From: an uncultured beta proteobacterium
Lineage (GTDB): Bacteria; Pseudomonadota; Gammaproteobacteria; Burkholderiales; Burkholderiaceae_C
Assembly (NCBI GenBank): GCA_903853895.1
Contig: CAINUX010000093.1
Location: 1 to 64,000 of the forward strand
Reading direction: 5' to 3'
DNA: 64,000 nt
The position numbers and the translations under genes were made by a program. Below the pieces are notes generated by a model. That model saw only the letters and a program-made list of their open reading frames with translations, made no database searches and was not told where the DNA came from. Shown here piece after piece: positions 56,810-64,000 of this stretch (within the stretch, counting starts at the first letter, position 1; each line of letters begins with the position of its first letter).

Positions 56810-59653
56810 GTGAACATGAAGAAGCTGACCCGAAGCCTGGCTCTGCTGGGATTGAGTACCCATCTGGTGGGTATGGCCCAAACACCGCCTACAACCCAGG
56901 CCTTGGGGCGCGTCGAAATCACGGGCTCCAGCATCAAGCGGATTCAGTCGGAAGGCGCCCTGCCGATTGAGATTTTGACCTCAGAGGATATGGTCAAGCG
57001 CGGGATTGGCTCAGTCGAACAAATTCTGAACCAGTTGTCTGGCAATGCATCCGGTGCAGACAATGCGGTGTCGAACAACAACATTTTTGGGGGTGACACG
57101 GATCGGTTGACCGGCGGTTCGTCCAACGCCAATCTTCGTGGATTCGGACCGGGCAGCACCCTGGTGCTTCTCAATGGTCGGCGCATCAGCACCCATGGTA
57201 TGAGCGGCGGCGGTGTCGATCTCAACACCATTCCCTTTGCTGCCATTCAGCGGGTTGAAATCCTCAAGGATGGCGCTTCCGCGATCTACGGAACGGACGC
57301 CATTGGCGGGGTCATCAACTTTATCCTGAAGAAAGACTACGAAGGCGTGTCCATTGGGGTTGATGGTTCCCGGCCGTTTCAGTCCTCTGCAGGCACAACC
57401 CGTCAGGTGTCTTTGACAGCCGGTAAAGGCACGCTGGAAAAAGACGGGTTCAATGTGATGGCCAGTCTGGCAGTTGTCAAGAACGACATCCTTCGCGGAG
57501 CGGATCGTGATTGGTCCAATGGTTTCAATCCAGCGATGGGCTTGTCACCCAACTCCAGCAGCTCTCCCTTTGCCAACATCATCACCGCAACCGGTACGGC
57601 AATGGGTACCGCAGGGTCTCGCGTGGGTACGACGGATGCGACCAAATACACCCGTATCAACTTGCTGAGCATGCAGAACCAGTGCGATGCGGTGACCGAG
57701 GGCGTCCAGTTCCAGCCCGCACTGTGGACCACTCCAACGGCCTCAGCGGCAACCCGCGCAGGCAATATCGCCAGCGGACGATACCTGTGCAACACGGACT
57801 ACGGCAGCCAGTACATGCTGGCCACACCAAAAGAGGCGACCAATCTGGTGATGCGCGGCAGCATGAAGCTGGCCGAAAACCACACGGCCTCGGTAGAGCT
57901 GACTGGGTCGCGAACTGGTGTGCGATCGGAGTTGACCCCCTCCCAGTTCAGCGCCAGTTCTTCAAGCAATGCGGCCATTGGGAACAATTTTTATCCAGTC
58001 AACGGTCCCCATTACCTCAACCTGAAGAACTATGGGGTTCTGGATTTCGATCCGACCAAGCCCATTGCTTACCGTCTGCGGATGCAGGATTGGGGTAATC
58101 GGGTCATTGACAACATCTCCAGCAACGGCCGTTTGCTCGTGGCGCTCGACGGTATGGTCGGCAAATATGACTACAAGCTGGGCTTGTCCACCGCCCAGGC
58201 CGAGGCCTATTCGGATTTGTATGACGGCTATGCCTACTCGACCAAGCTCCATGCGGCTTTGAAGACGGGCATCATTAACCCATGGGTTTTGCCAGGACAG
58301 GCCCAGACGCCGCAGGCGATGGCCCTCATCGAGTCCACCAAGGCGCGGGGACGCGTCATGGGCGGCAAGACCGGTTTGACCCAGATGGATGGTTCGTTGT
58401 CGGGCGAGTGGATGAATCTGCCCGCAGGACCGCTGGGCTTCGCCGTTGGATTTGATTTGCGCAAGGAAACCTACGAGTTCGCCAATACCACCGGTGACCC
58501 GACCGCGGCCATCACCTGCGTCAGCACGCTGTTGACGACCGTCGCATCCGACGTGCTGTTGTGCCCGGGCAATACCGGCGTGCCGCTGGTTTCCCGCAAC
58601 ATCCAGGCGGTGTACGGTGAGCTGGCCGTGCCTGTGACCAAGGGGTTGGAACTGCAACTGGCGTTGCGCACCGACAAGTACGAAGGTTTTGGCACCACCA
58701 CCAATCCCAAGATTGCCTTCCGTTACCAGCCCGTTGAATCTTTCCTCATGCGCGGTTCGGTTAATTCGGGCTTCAAGGCCCCATCGTTCCAGCAGCAGCA
58801 GATCAACAATGCACCGCAGTTGGACGTCACCAAGTGGTCTGACCCGGTTCGTTGCCCGGTCGACCCCACCCAATGCGACATCCAGGTGAATTACACCAGC
58901 AGCGGCAATCCTGACTTGAAACCAGAGAAGTCGAAGCAAGGCACTCTGGGCTTTGTCTGGGCGCCTGCCAGCGCCGTGACGCTGTATGCCGACTACTGGC
59001 GTGTGGACCTGTCCGACCGCATTCGAACCCTGACCATTGGGGATCTGCGCAACAACTATGGTCTCTTTACGGATCGTTTCGTGCGTGACGCCAGCGGCAA
59101 CGTTGCGCTGGTCAAGGCGGGCTGGGTCAACGCGGCAGGAAGCTCCACCAAAGGTATCGATTGGGGCGCAAGTGGGGCCTTTAACGCGATGGGAAGCAAG
59201 TGGATTGCGGCCATCAACGGCACGCACATGTTGAGCCACATGGAATCTCCGCTGGAGAATCTGCCTATGGTGGAGTACGTGGGAAGCTTCGGTACCCGCA
59301 CCCTGTATCTGCGCAACAAGTTCACCACCAGTCTGACCTGGAACGAAGGGCCCTGGAGCAGTACGCTGACCGGAACCTTCAAGTCCGGCTACAAAGACCA
59401 GGACTTGACCAACCGCGCCACGATGCCCGCGACCGCCAACACCGATGTCGATAGTTACACCACGTTCGGGCTCAGCGCGACCTACAAGGGTTTCAAGAAT
59501 GCGACCATCACGGTCGGTATTCGCAACCTGCTGGATGTGAAGCCACCGTTCACGCACCATGACGTGGATGACGTCGCGGGTGCCGGTTGGGACCCCCGCG
59601 TGGCGGACCCCTTTGGGCGCACCCTGACGGTGGCAATGAAGTACGACTTCTAA
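56810..59653 (+). CDS. TonB-dependent receptor of the murein locus
   Basis: The protein of about 947 residues is an outer membrane active transporter. It has a short signal (LALLGLSTHLVGMAQ) and a TonB box-like VEITGSSIKR. The plug has the conserved PIEILTSEDM, NLRGFGPGSTLVLLNGRR, IQRVEILKDGASAIYGTDAIGGVINFIL blocks, and a beta-barrel ends in LTVAMKYDF. The plug subtype (SSNANLRGFG, SAIYGTDAIGGV) is the one often linked to peptides or complex organic ligands rather than iron. Flanked by dacB and dadA, it is the best candidate for uptake of murein fragments too large for porins. GTG at 56810 is the chosen start. A strong terminator follows the stop codon. Confidence 0.9.
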   Translation: MNMKKLTRSLALLGLSTHLVGMAQTPPTTQALGRVEITGSSIKRIQSEGALPIEILTSEDMVKRGIGSVEQILNQLSGNASGADNAVSNNNIFGGDTDRLTGGSSNANLRGFGPGSTLVLLNGRRISTHGMSGGGVDLNTIPFAAIQRVEILKDGASAIYGTDAIGGVINFILKKDYEGVSIGVDGSRPFQSSAGTTRQVSLTAGKGTLEKDGFNVMASLAVVKNDILRGADRDWSNGFNPAMGLSPNSSSSPFANIITATGTAMGTAGSRVGTTDATKYTRINLLSMQNQCDAVTEGVQFQPALWTTPTASAATRAGNIASGRYLCNTDYGSQYMLATPKEATNLVMRGSMKLAENHTASVELTGSRTGVRSELTPSQFSASSSSNAAIGNNFYPVNGPHYLNLKNYGVLDFDPTKPIAYRLRMQDWGNRVIDNISSNGRLLVALDGMVGKYDYKLGLSTAQAEAYSDLYDGYAYSTKLHAALKTGIINPWVLPGQAQTPQAMALIESTKARGRVMGGKTGLTQMDGSLSGEWMNLPAGPLGFAVGFDLRKETYEFANTTGDPTAAITCVSTLLTTVASDVLLCPGNTGVPLVSRNIQAVYGELAVPVTKGLELQLALRTDKYEGFGTTTNPKIAFRYQPVESFLMRGSVNSGFKAPSFQQQQINNAPQLDVTKWSDPVRCPVDPTQCDIQVNYTSSGNPDLKPEKSKQGTLGFVWAPASAVTLYADYWRVDLSDRIRTLTIGDLRNNYGLFTDRFVRDASGNVALVKAGWVNAAGSSTKGIDWGASGAFNAMGSKWIAAINGTHMLSHMESPLENLPMVEYVGSFGTRTLYLRNKFTTSLTWNEGPWSSTLTGTFKSGYKDQDLTNRATMPATANTDVDSYTTFGLSATYKGFKNATITVGIRNLLDVKPPFTHHDVDDVAGAGWDPRVADPFGRTLTVAMKYDF

Positions 59654-59701
59654 AGAGTCGAACCCTGCGCAGGGCTTGCGCTTTCTCTCAAGGGTTTTCA
59701 C

Positions 59702-59735
59702 GACCCGCCCGGTGCAAACCAGGCGGGTCTTTTTT
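59702..59735 (+). terminator. Rho-independent terminator after the murein-locus receptor
   Basis: GACCCGCC (59702-59709) and GGCGGGTC (59722-59729) form an 8-bp GC-rich stem with a 12-base loop, followed by TTTTTT. It lies about 50 bases after the receptor stop and overlaps the 3' end of the convergent dadA gene. Confidence 0.88.
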
Positions 59736-60984
59736 ATGCGCGGAGTTGCAAGCCGTCCAGGCTCAGCGGGCTTGGGCGCCCTGCAATCAGGTCGGCCACG
59801 ATGCGCGCCGAGCCAAAGGACATGGTGAAGCCCAGTGCGCCGTGGCCCACGTTGAGCCACAGCCCTTGCACCGGGGTAGCTCCCAAAATGGGGGCGCCGG
59901 AGGGCGTTGCAGGGCGCAGGCCCGCCCATTCGTCCGACGCGTCATAGTCGGCGGCCAGCGGAAACGTCGCTTTGACCGAACGGTACAGCGACGCCATGCG
60001 GGCTGGGTCTATCCGGGTGTCTTCACCCACCAGGTCGGCCATGGCGGCGACGCGCAAACCACTACCAATCTGGGCGTAGAGAATCTTCTTCTCCACGTCA
60101 GTCACACTGACCACTGGCGGCTTGTGCTCTGGTCCGATCGGTGCGGTCAGGCTGTAACCCTTCAGTGGGTAGATCGGCAGGCGTATGCCCGCTGTCAGGG
60201 CCAGGGTGCGGCTTTGCAGGCCTGCCGCAATCACGAACGCATGGGCTTCCAGGCTGCCGCGATTCGTTTGCAGGGCAACAGCCCGGCCGTCCCGGATGAC
60301 AAAGCCCTGTGCCTGCGCCTGCACGAAGCCCTTGAAGTGGGAGTGCGCGCGCAGGCGTTCGGCCAGCTGCAAAGACAAGGCGTAGCAATCGGCAACCGCT
60401 TCGCCCGCAGTGAACACACCGCCGGCCAGTGGGACCGGGCTGTGGGCCAACGCGGGTTCGACGCGCAGGCACTCCTGATAGTCCAGAACCTGCTCCACGT
60501 TGTGGGGGTCGCTGCGTAACCGGGATGCCACGGTCGTAAATTCTGCGGCGTTGCGGTAGATGACCAGCTTGCCGGGTGTGCGCAGCGCCACACCTTCGAG
60601 CTCGGCGCGGGCATACAGTCCCGAAAACGAGGCCTGGCTAAACGCGCCCAGCGCCAGCAGGCGCTGCGTGGTGCGGCGGTTGACCGAGCCGCGGCAATTG
60701 CTGAGGAATGACGCCAGCCAGGTCCACTGGGGCAAGCTCCATTCGGGCTTGAAGCGCAGGGGGCCGTCTGGTTCGAACAGCCAGCGGAGTGCCTTCAACG
60801 GGACCCCGGTGTCCGCCAGCGGTGATACGTAGCGGTAGCTGAGCTGACCGCCGTTGGCACGGCTGGCGCCCTGCGCCAGCGCAGATTCGCGTTCCACCAG
60901 GCTGACCTCGAACCCGGCCTCCAGCAAAGACCAGGCCGTTGTCAGACCGACAACGCCTCCTCCAATGACCATCACATGCTGCAT
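59734..60984 (-). CDS. dadA: D-amino acid dehydrogenase
   Basis: DadA oxidises D-alanine, the main D-amino acid released from murein, to pyruvate and ammonia and passes electrons to the respiratory chain. The 416-residue flavoprotein has the FAD motif VIGGGVVGLTTAW at about 6-18, ANGGQLSYRYVSPLAD, PLKGYSLT, ADLVGEDTRIDPARM and the C-terminal LWLNVGHGALGFTMSFGSA, all typical of DadA. ATG at 60984 begins the usual MQHVMVIGGG-like N-terminus; the GTG at 61050 would add an unrelated extension. The gene follows the Rieske protein gene by 68 bases. Confidence 0.92.
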   Translation of the reverse strand: MQHVMVIGGGVVGLTTAWSLLEAGFEVSLVERESALAQGASRANGGQLSYRYVSPLADTGVPLKALRWLFEPDGPLRFKPEWSLPQWTWLASFLSNCRGSVNRRTTQRLLALGAFSQASFSGLYARAELEGVALRTPGKLVIYRNAAEFTTVASRLRSDPHNVEQVLDYQECLRVEPALAHSPVPLAGGVFTAGEAVADCYALSLQLAERLRAHSHFKGFVQAQAQGFVIRDGRAVALQTNRGSLEAHAFVIAAGLQSRTLALTAGIRLPIYPLKGYSLTAPIGPEHKPPVVSVTDVEKKILYAQIGSGLRVAAMADLVGEDTRIDPARMASLYRSVKATFPLAADYDASDEWAGLRPATPSGAPILGATPVQGLWLNVGHGALGFTMSFGSARIVADLIAGRPSPLSLDGLQLRA

Positions 60985-61052
60985 GTTCGCCCGTGTACAA
61001 AATTGATCAGGAGCGTAAGTTGTTTCAGCAGATGAAACCAATGAATGCACGC

Positions 61053-61460
61053 CTACGTGTCATAACCCGGGTCAATGGCCAGTTGGCCATCGGCCGACTG
61101 GCTTAGTGGCACGGACATCAGGGATTCGCCCTCGCATTCACCGGATTCACAGCTGCCGTCGGTCCAGCGATAGCGGGCGTAGTGCACATTGCAGGTGATG
61201 CTGGCGTGGGGCTGGTAAATCAATTGGGCCTGCCGGGTGGCCAGCGGCACACCAAAGTGGGCGCAGCGGTTGACATAGGCCCGAACCTCGGCGCCGCTGC
61301 GAAGGAGCAGTAGCCGAAACGGTTGGTTGGGGCCACCCCCGGTGTCGAGTTCACGCAACGTTGGCACGCCGTCAGGTAGTGCGTCGATGGGGCCCAACGC
61401 AGTGCCTGGCACCGGGGCGTGCGGCAGTTGGTGCCAGTGCAAGAGAGGTGATGCGGACAT
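61053..61460 (-). CDS. Rieske-type [2Fe-2S] protein
   Basis: The 135-residue protein has the Rieske cluster motifs NRCAHFG (Cys66, His68) and ITCNVHYARY (Cys90, His93). Cys-x-His and Cys-x-x-His with 21 residues between them fit Rieske ferredoxins. No signal peptide or membrane helix is present, so it is a soluble cytoplasmic electron carrier or a subunit of an oxygenase. Its position directly before dadA suggests that it could work with the D-amino acid dehydrogenase, which is an inference. A second short Cys pair (SCESGEC) near residues 103-109 is unusual. Confidence 0.83.
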   Translation of the reverse strand: MSASPLLHWHQLPHAPVPGTALGPIDALPDGVPTLRELDTGGGPNQPFRLLLLRSGAEVRAYVNRCAHFGVPLATRQAQLIYQPHASITCNVHYARYRWTDGSCESGECEGESLMSVPLSQSADGQLAIDPGYDT

Positions 61461-61520
61461 GACAGCCTCTAGAAAATACCCAATATGGGTTTATTTAGCG
61501 ATGACAAAGGCGAATTTTGG

Positions 61521-61580
61521 AGAAATAGCCTTCTAGCCCTCGTAGAATATACACAATACGCTATATAATCGATAGCAAAT
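61521..61580 (-). repeat. Dispersed hairpin repeat, copy 5
   Basis: Read on the minus strand, GCTAT and ATAGC form the stem with a 7-base loop, followed by the core ACGAGGGCTAGAAGGC and ATTTC. It runs up to the stop codon of the Hsp70-like gene and lies upstream of the Rieske gene, so it separates the murein locus from the Hsp70 gene. Confidence 0.75.
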
Positions 61581-62878
61581 CAGTTCGAAAACGAGCCTGC
61601 TTGCGCACCCATCGTCGCCCCCGCATACGCCAACCCGGCGGCCACACCTCCAAAGCGGTTGCCCTCGACCAGGGTGGCATCGGGCATGGCGGTGCGCAGG
61701 GCTTCCATCAGTGGGCGCAGGGCGGATGATCCACCGGTCAAGTAAACGGCATCCACGCCGCTCAATCCCGAGCGCTGCACGCACAGCTGGGCGCACTGCA
61801 CCACCTGGGCCAGGGCCTGTTGCAAGGTGTCCGCCATGACGGGCACGGTCACGGTGGCGCCCAGGTGCTCGCTGGGTCCGTGGCCCAAAAAGTCCAGGTC
61901 CACCAGTGCGTCCTCGCCGCTGATCGAGCAGGCAATCTTGGCGGCCTCCACTCCCGCCAGCATGCGGTGGCCGTGCTGGCCCTCCAGCGCGTCCATCAGG
62001 CGGGCGTGCAGAGTCTGGTCGGTGTAGTCGGTCCACAACTCCTTGGCAAAGTGCATGGACTTGCGGGTGTAGGCCTGGTGGATCAAATGCCAGGTGGTCA
62101 GATCGAAGAACACGCTGTTGGGTACCGGGCGCCCACCCGTGCCGATGTGGCGGTAGCCCAGAAGAGGCATCACGGTGGAGAGGTCCAGCAGGCGGTCAAA
62201 GTCGGTACCACCGATGTGCACGCCAGTGGTGGCCAGGATGTCGGCGCTTCTGTCGCTGATCTGGCTGCGCTTGGGGTTCAGGCGGATCACCGTGAAGTCG
62301 GACGTGCCGCCGCCAATGTCCACCACCAGGGCGGTAGTCTCTTTGTCCACGCGCTGCTCGTAATCCAGCGCGGCAGCAATCGGTTCGAGCTGGAAAGCAA
62401 TCTCGGTAAAGCCGGCCTCCAGCGCGGCGCGGCCCAATGTCTCCTGTGCCAGGGCATCGCGCTCCGCACTGTCGTCGACAAAGTGCACCGGGCGGCCCAG
62501 CATGGCGCGTTTCAAAGGCTGGCCCGCCTGGGCCTCGCAGCGGCGCTTGAGCTCTTTGAAGAACAGCACCACGATGTCAAAGAATTTGATGCTCTGGCCG
62601 TTGACCGCCGTGTATTCGTCCATCAGGCGGCTGCCCAGAAGGCTCTTGAGCGAGCGCAGCAGGCGCCCCTCCGTGCCCGCCAGATAGGCCTGCATGGCTT
62701 CGGAGCCATACAGCACGGTGTGGGTTTCGCTGGCGAAGAACAAGGCGGTGGGCATCTCGGAGCGCGTGCCGTCCAGTGCGATGGTGTGCATCTGGCCGTC
62801 GGCACCAATCAGCGCGGCCGCCGAGTTGGAGGTGCCGAAGTCAATGCCCAGCACCAGCGGGTGGGTGCGCGCGCTCAC
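61580..62878 (-). CDS. yegD: Hsp70-family chaperone-like ATPase, YegD type
   Basis: The 432-residue protein has the actin/Hsp70 ATPase fold: phosphate-1 motif LGIDFGTSNSAAAL near residues 10-23, phosphate-2 motif VVDIGGGTSDFTVI and adenosine motif YLTGGSSALRPLMEA. It lacks the substrate-binding and lid domains of DnaK, as YegD-like proteins do, so it is unlikely to be a general chaperone. GTG at 62878 starts the protein. Its role is unknown in related bacteria. It is separated from the murein locus by a hairpin repeat and is probably not part of it. Confidence 0.87.
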   Translation of the reverse strand: MSARTHPLVLGIDFGTSNSAAALIGADGQMHTIALDGTRSEMPTALFFASETHTVLYGSEAMQAYLAGTEGRLLRSLKSLLGSRLMDEYTAVNGQSIKFFDIVVLFFKELKRRCEAQAGQPLKRAMLGRPVHFVDDSAERDALAQETLGRAALEAGFTEIAFQLEPIAAALDYEQRVDKETTALVVDIGGGTSDFTVIRLNPKRSQISDRSADILATTGVHIGGTDFDRLLDLSTVMPLLGYRHIGTGGRPVPNSVFFDLTTWHLIHQAYTRKSMHFAKELWTDYTDQTLHARLMDALEGQHGHRMLAGVEAAKIACSISGEDALVDLDFLGHGPSEHLGATVTVPVMADTLQQALAQVVQCAQLCVQRSGLSGVDAVYLTGGSSALRPLMEALRTAMPDATLVEGNRFGGVAAGLAYAGATMGAQAGSFSN

Positions 62879-62950
62879 GCGGAAGGCACGGGCAGGTTTC
62901 GCCGCCGGGCCGCCCCAAGGCGAAACGCGGCCCCCGTGGGGGGCAGGGCG

Positions 62951-63649
62951 CTACACATGGTGAGCAACCGTGGGGGCAGCATCGTCCAGCACCTGCTTCA
63001 GGAAGGCGGCGATATCGGCGATTTCGCGGGGGTGCACGGCGTGCTGCATGGGGTAGGTGTGCCACTGCACCGGGTGGCCCATGGCGGCCAGCGCGTCGCG
63101 CGAGCTCTCTCCGCGTGCCAGCACCACCACCGGGTCCTGGGTGCCGTGCGCCATGAAGACCGGCGTTTGTGCATTGGCTTGCATCCGTTCAGTCGCAAAG
63201 CGGTCCGCCAGCGGCAGATAGCCCGACAGCGCCATGATGCCGGCCAGGCGGTGCGGCAGGCGCAGTCCGGTGTGCAGCGCCATGGCGCAGCCCTGGCTGA
63301 ATCCGGCCAGCACGATGCGCTCATACGGGATGCCGCGGGCTACTTCATGCTCGATCAACGCGGTGATGGCCCGCTCGGACTTCTGAATGCCAGGAGCGTC
63401 CTGGCGGTCCACCAGGTTCAGGCCCAGGATGTCGTACCAGGCTGGCATGATGTAGCCACTGTTCAGCGTGACCGGGATGCTGGGTGCATGCGGAAAGACA
63501 AAGCGGATGGGCGGGCAGCCCTCCAGGTCCAGTTCCGGTACCAGGCCGGCAAAGTCATTGCCGTCAGCGCCCAGGCCATGCAGCCAGATGACAGCGGCCG
63601 TTGGGTGGGGGGCGGATTCGAGTTCGATGCGGGGCAGTAAGGCGGTCAT
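62951..63649 (-). CDS. Carboxylesterase/phospholipase, alpha/beta hydrolase
   Basis: The 232-residue cytoplasmic enzyme belongs to the bacterial carboxylesterase II family. The oxyanion region is IWLHGLGADGNDF (about 21-33), the nucleophile Ser118 lies in LAGFSQGCAM, Asp in GTQDPVVVL and His in MQHAVHPREI, giving a complete catalytic triad. Substrates are short-chain esters or lysophospholipids. ATG at 63649 is the chosen start. It lies 72 bases upstream of the Hsp70-like gene in the same direction and may share its transcript. Confidence 0.9.
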   Translation of the reverse strand: MTALLPRIELESAPHPTAAVIWLHGLGADGNDFAGLVPELDLEGCPPIRFVFPHAPSIPVTLNSGYIMPAWYDILGLNLVDRQDAPGIQKSERAITALIEHEVARGIPYERIVLAGFSQGCAMALHTGLRLPHRLAGIMALSGYLPLADRFATERMQANAQTPVFMAHGTQDPVVVLARGESSRDALAAMGHPVQWHTYPMQHAVHPREIADIAAFLKQVLDDAAPTVAHHV

Positions 63650-63715
63650 GGTGCGGGTTCAGGGGCGATTGCAAAACCCCAGATTGTCCGCGATGGCCGG
63701 GCAGCTCGGATGTAG

Positions 63716-64000
63716 CTAGAAAAAGCAATCCGGGTAGACCAGTCGTGCCTGCGCCATGGCGCGGTCGCCCAGCGCCACCAGATCGTGCACGCGGTGTTCA
63801 GCCAATGGCGCGTGGGCCAGGCCGGCGATGTCTTCAAGGTGCCGGTTGGCCGCCAGTATCTGGTGCAGGTCCTGAATGGTCATGTCCAGCAATTCAAAGG
63901 CCAGCTGGATTGCCATGGCCCGGCTGCCGTCCTGTTGTCGCGGTAGCACGCCGTGCAGGTAGAGGGTGCCCAGGCACAGGGCATAGATGCCCTCGTGGGC
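63716..64000 (-). CDS. Unknown protein, 5' end outside the window
   Basis: The minus-strand frame is open from the window edge to a stop at 63716. At least 94 residues are present. A GTG at 63949 is only a possible internal start, and the frame continues through the edge with plausible coding sequence. The segment is mostly helical, with MAIQLAFELLDMTIQDLHQILAA near the middle and an ending VYPDCFF. I do not recognise a family. It is separated from the esterase gene by 66 bases. Confidence 0.55.
   Translation of the reverse strand, partial: AHEGIYALCLGTLYLHGVLPRQQDGSRAMAIQLAFELLDMTIQDLHQILAANRHLEDIAGLAHAPLAEHRVHDLVALGDRAMAQARLVYPDCFF

Noticed and set aside
57962-59929. Minus-strand open frame of 655 codons opposite the TonB receptor gene
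   Set aside because: Antisense to a clear receptor with conserved plug and barrel motifs; composition is typical of a shadow frame.
61820-63640. Plus-strand open frame of 606 codons opposite the Hsp70 and esterase genes
   Set aside because: It spans two real genes and the gap between them on the other strand; no domain is visible.
1-64000. CRISPR array, rRNA, tRNA, integrase or transposase
   Set aside because: No regularly spaced direct repeats, no cloverleaf-like GGTTCGAATCC context and no recombinase motifs were seen on either strand.

Overview
The window looks like a chromosomal segment of a betaproteobacterium of the order Burkholderiales, most likely a Comamonadaceae member near Rhodoferax, Polaromonas or Acidovorax. 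This is an inference from the high GC content, a BPSL0761-type protein, the overall gene style and a dispersed hairpin repeat with a GAGGGCTAGAGGCC-like core. No rRNA, tRNA or CRISPR array was found.

Layout. (a) 1-4.3 kb: an accessory region of apparently lower GC with small unknown genes, a tandem BPSL0761-like protein and a lone DUF2384 (MbcA/ParS/Xre-type) protein. (b) 4.3-7.5 kb: a three-gene ABC exporter (adaptor, FtsX-type permease, LolD/MacB-type ATPase). (c) 7.6-9.9 kb: selD, convergent with the FAD oxidoreductase that in other organisms is fused to SelD. (d) 9.9-22.6 kb, all on the minus strand: a GlcNAc/chito-oligosaccharide catabolic locus with GlcNAc kinase, GntR regulator, NagA, SIS-type GlcN6P deaminase, GH3 hexosaminidase, AmpG-like permease, GH16, TonB-dependent receptor, GH18 and a hexose-6-phosphate mutarotase. 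(e) 22.6-24.7 kb: a gene-poor stretch with repeats and a lone solute-binding protein. (f) 24.7-31.9 kb: a dipeptide/oligopeptide ABC importer, divergent from a murA paralogue and a leaderless VanY-type carboxypeptidase. (g) 31.9-38.8 kb: a membrane and sensing module with an SPFH protein, two TRAP-type binding proteins without permeases, two small membrane proteins and a PAS histidine kinase/response regulator pair. (h) 38.8-61.5 kb: a dense peptidoglycan (murein) locus. (i) 61.6-64 kb: a YegD-like Hsp70, a carboxylesterase and a truncated unknown gene.

How the genes fit together. Region (h) encodes candidates for nearly every step of using murein as food. A large TonB-dependent receptor could take up fragments. 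MepA, a DacB-type lipoprotein and a serine hydrolase cut peptides. An AmiD-like lipoprotein removes stem peptides. A DigH-like GHL10 enzyme cuts denuded glycan. A Tat-exported LdcA trims tetrapeptides, and AmpG and a SpmA/SpmB-like membrane protein could import products. Inside, a BadF-type kinase plus MurQ turn MurNAc into GlcNAc-6-P, which the NagA and NagB-II of region (d) finish. An M14-type zinc hydrolase and an Ala-Glu epimerase process the peptide, and VanX, VanY and DadA dispose of D-alanine. A LysR gene lies inside the locus. The GlcNAc locus and the murein locus carry paralogous transporters and kinases and each has its own TonB receptor, so they look like sister systems that share lower glycolytic steps.

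The most striking single feature is the MurA paralogue at 30.1 kb, which has aspartate where fosfomycin-sensitive MurA has its reactive cysteine.
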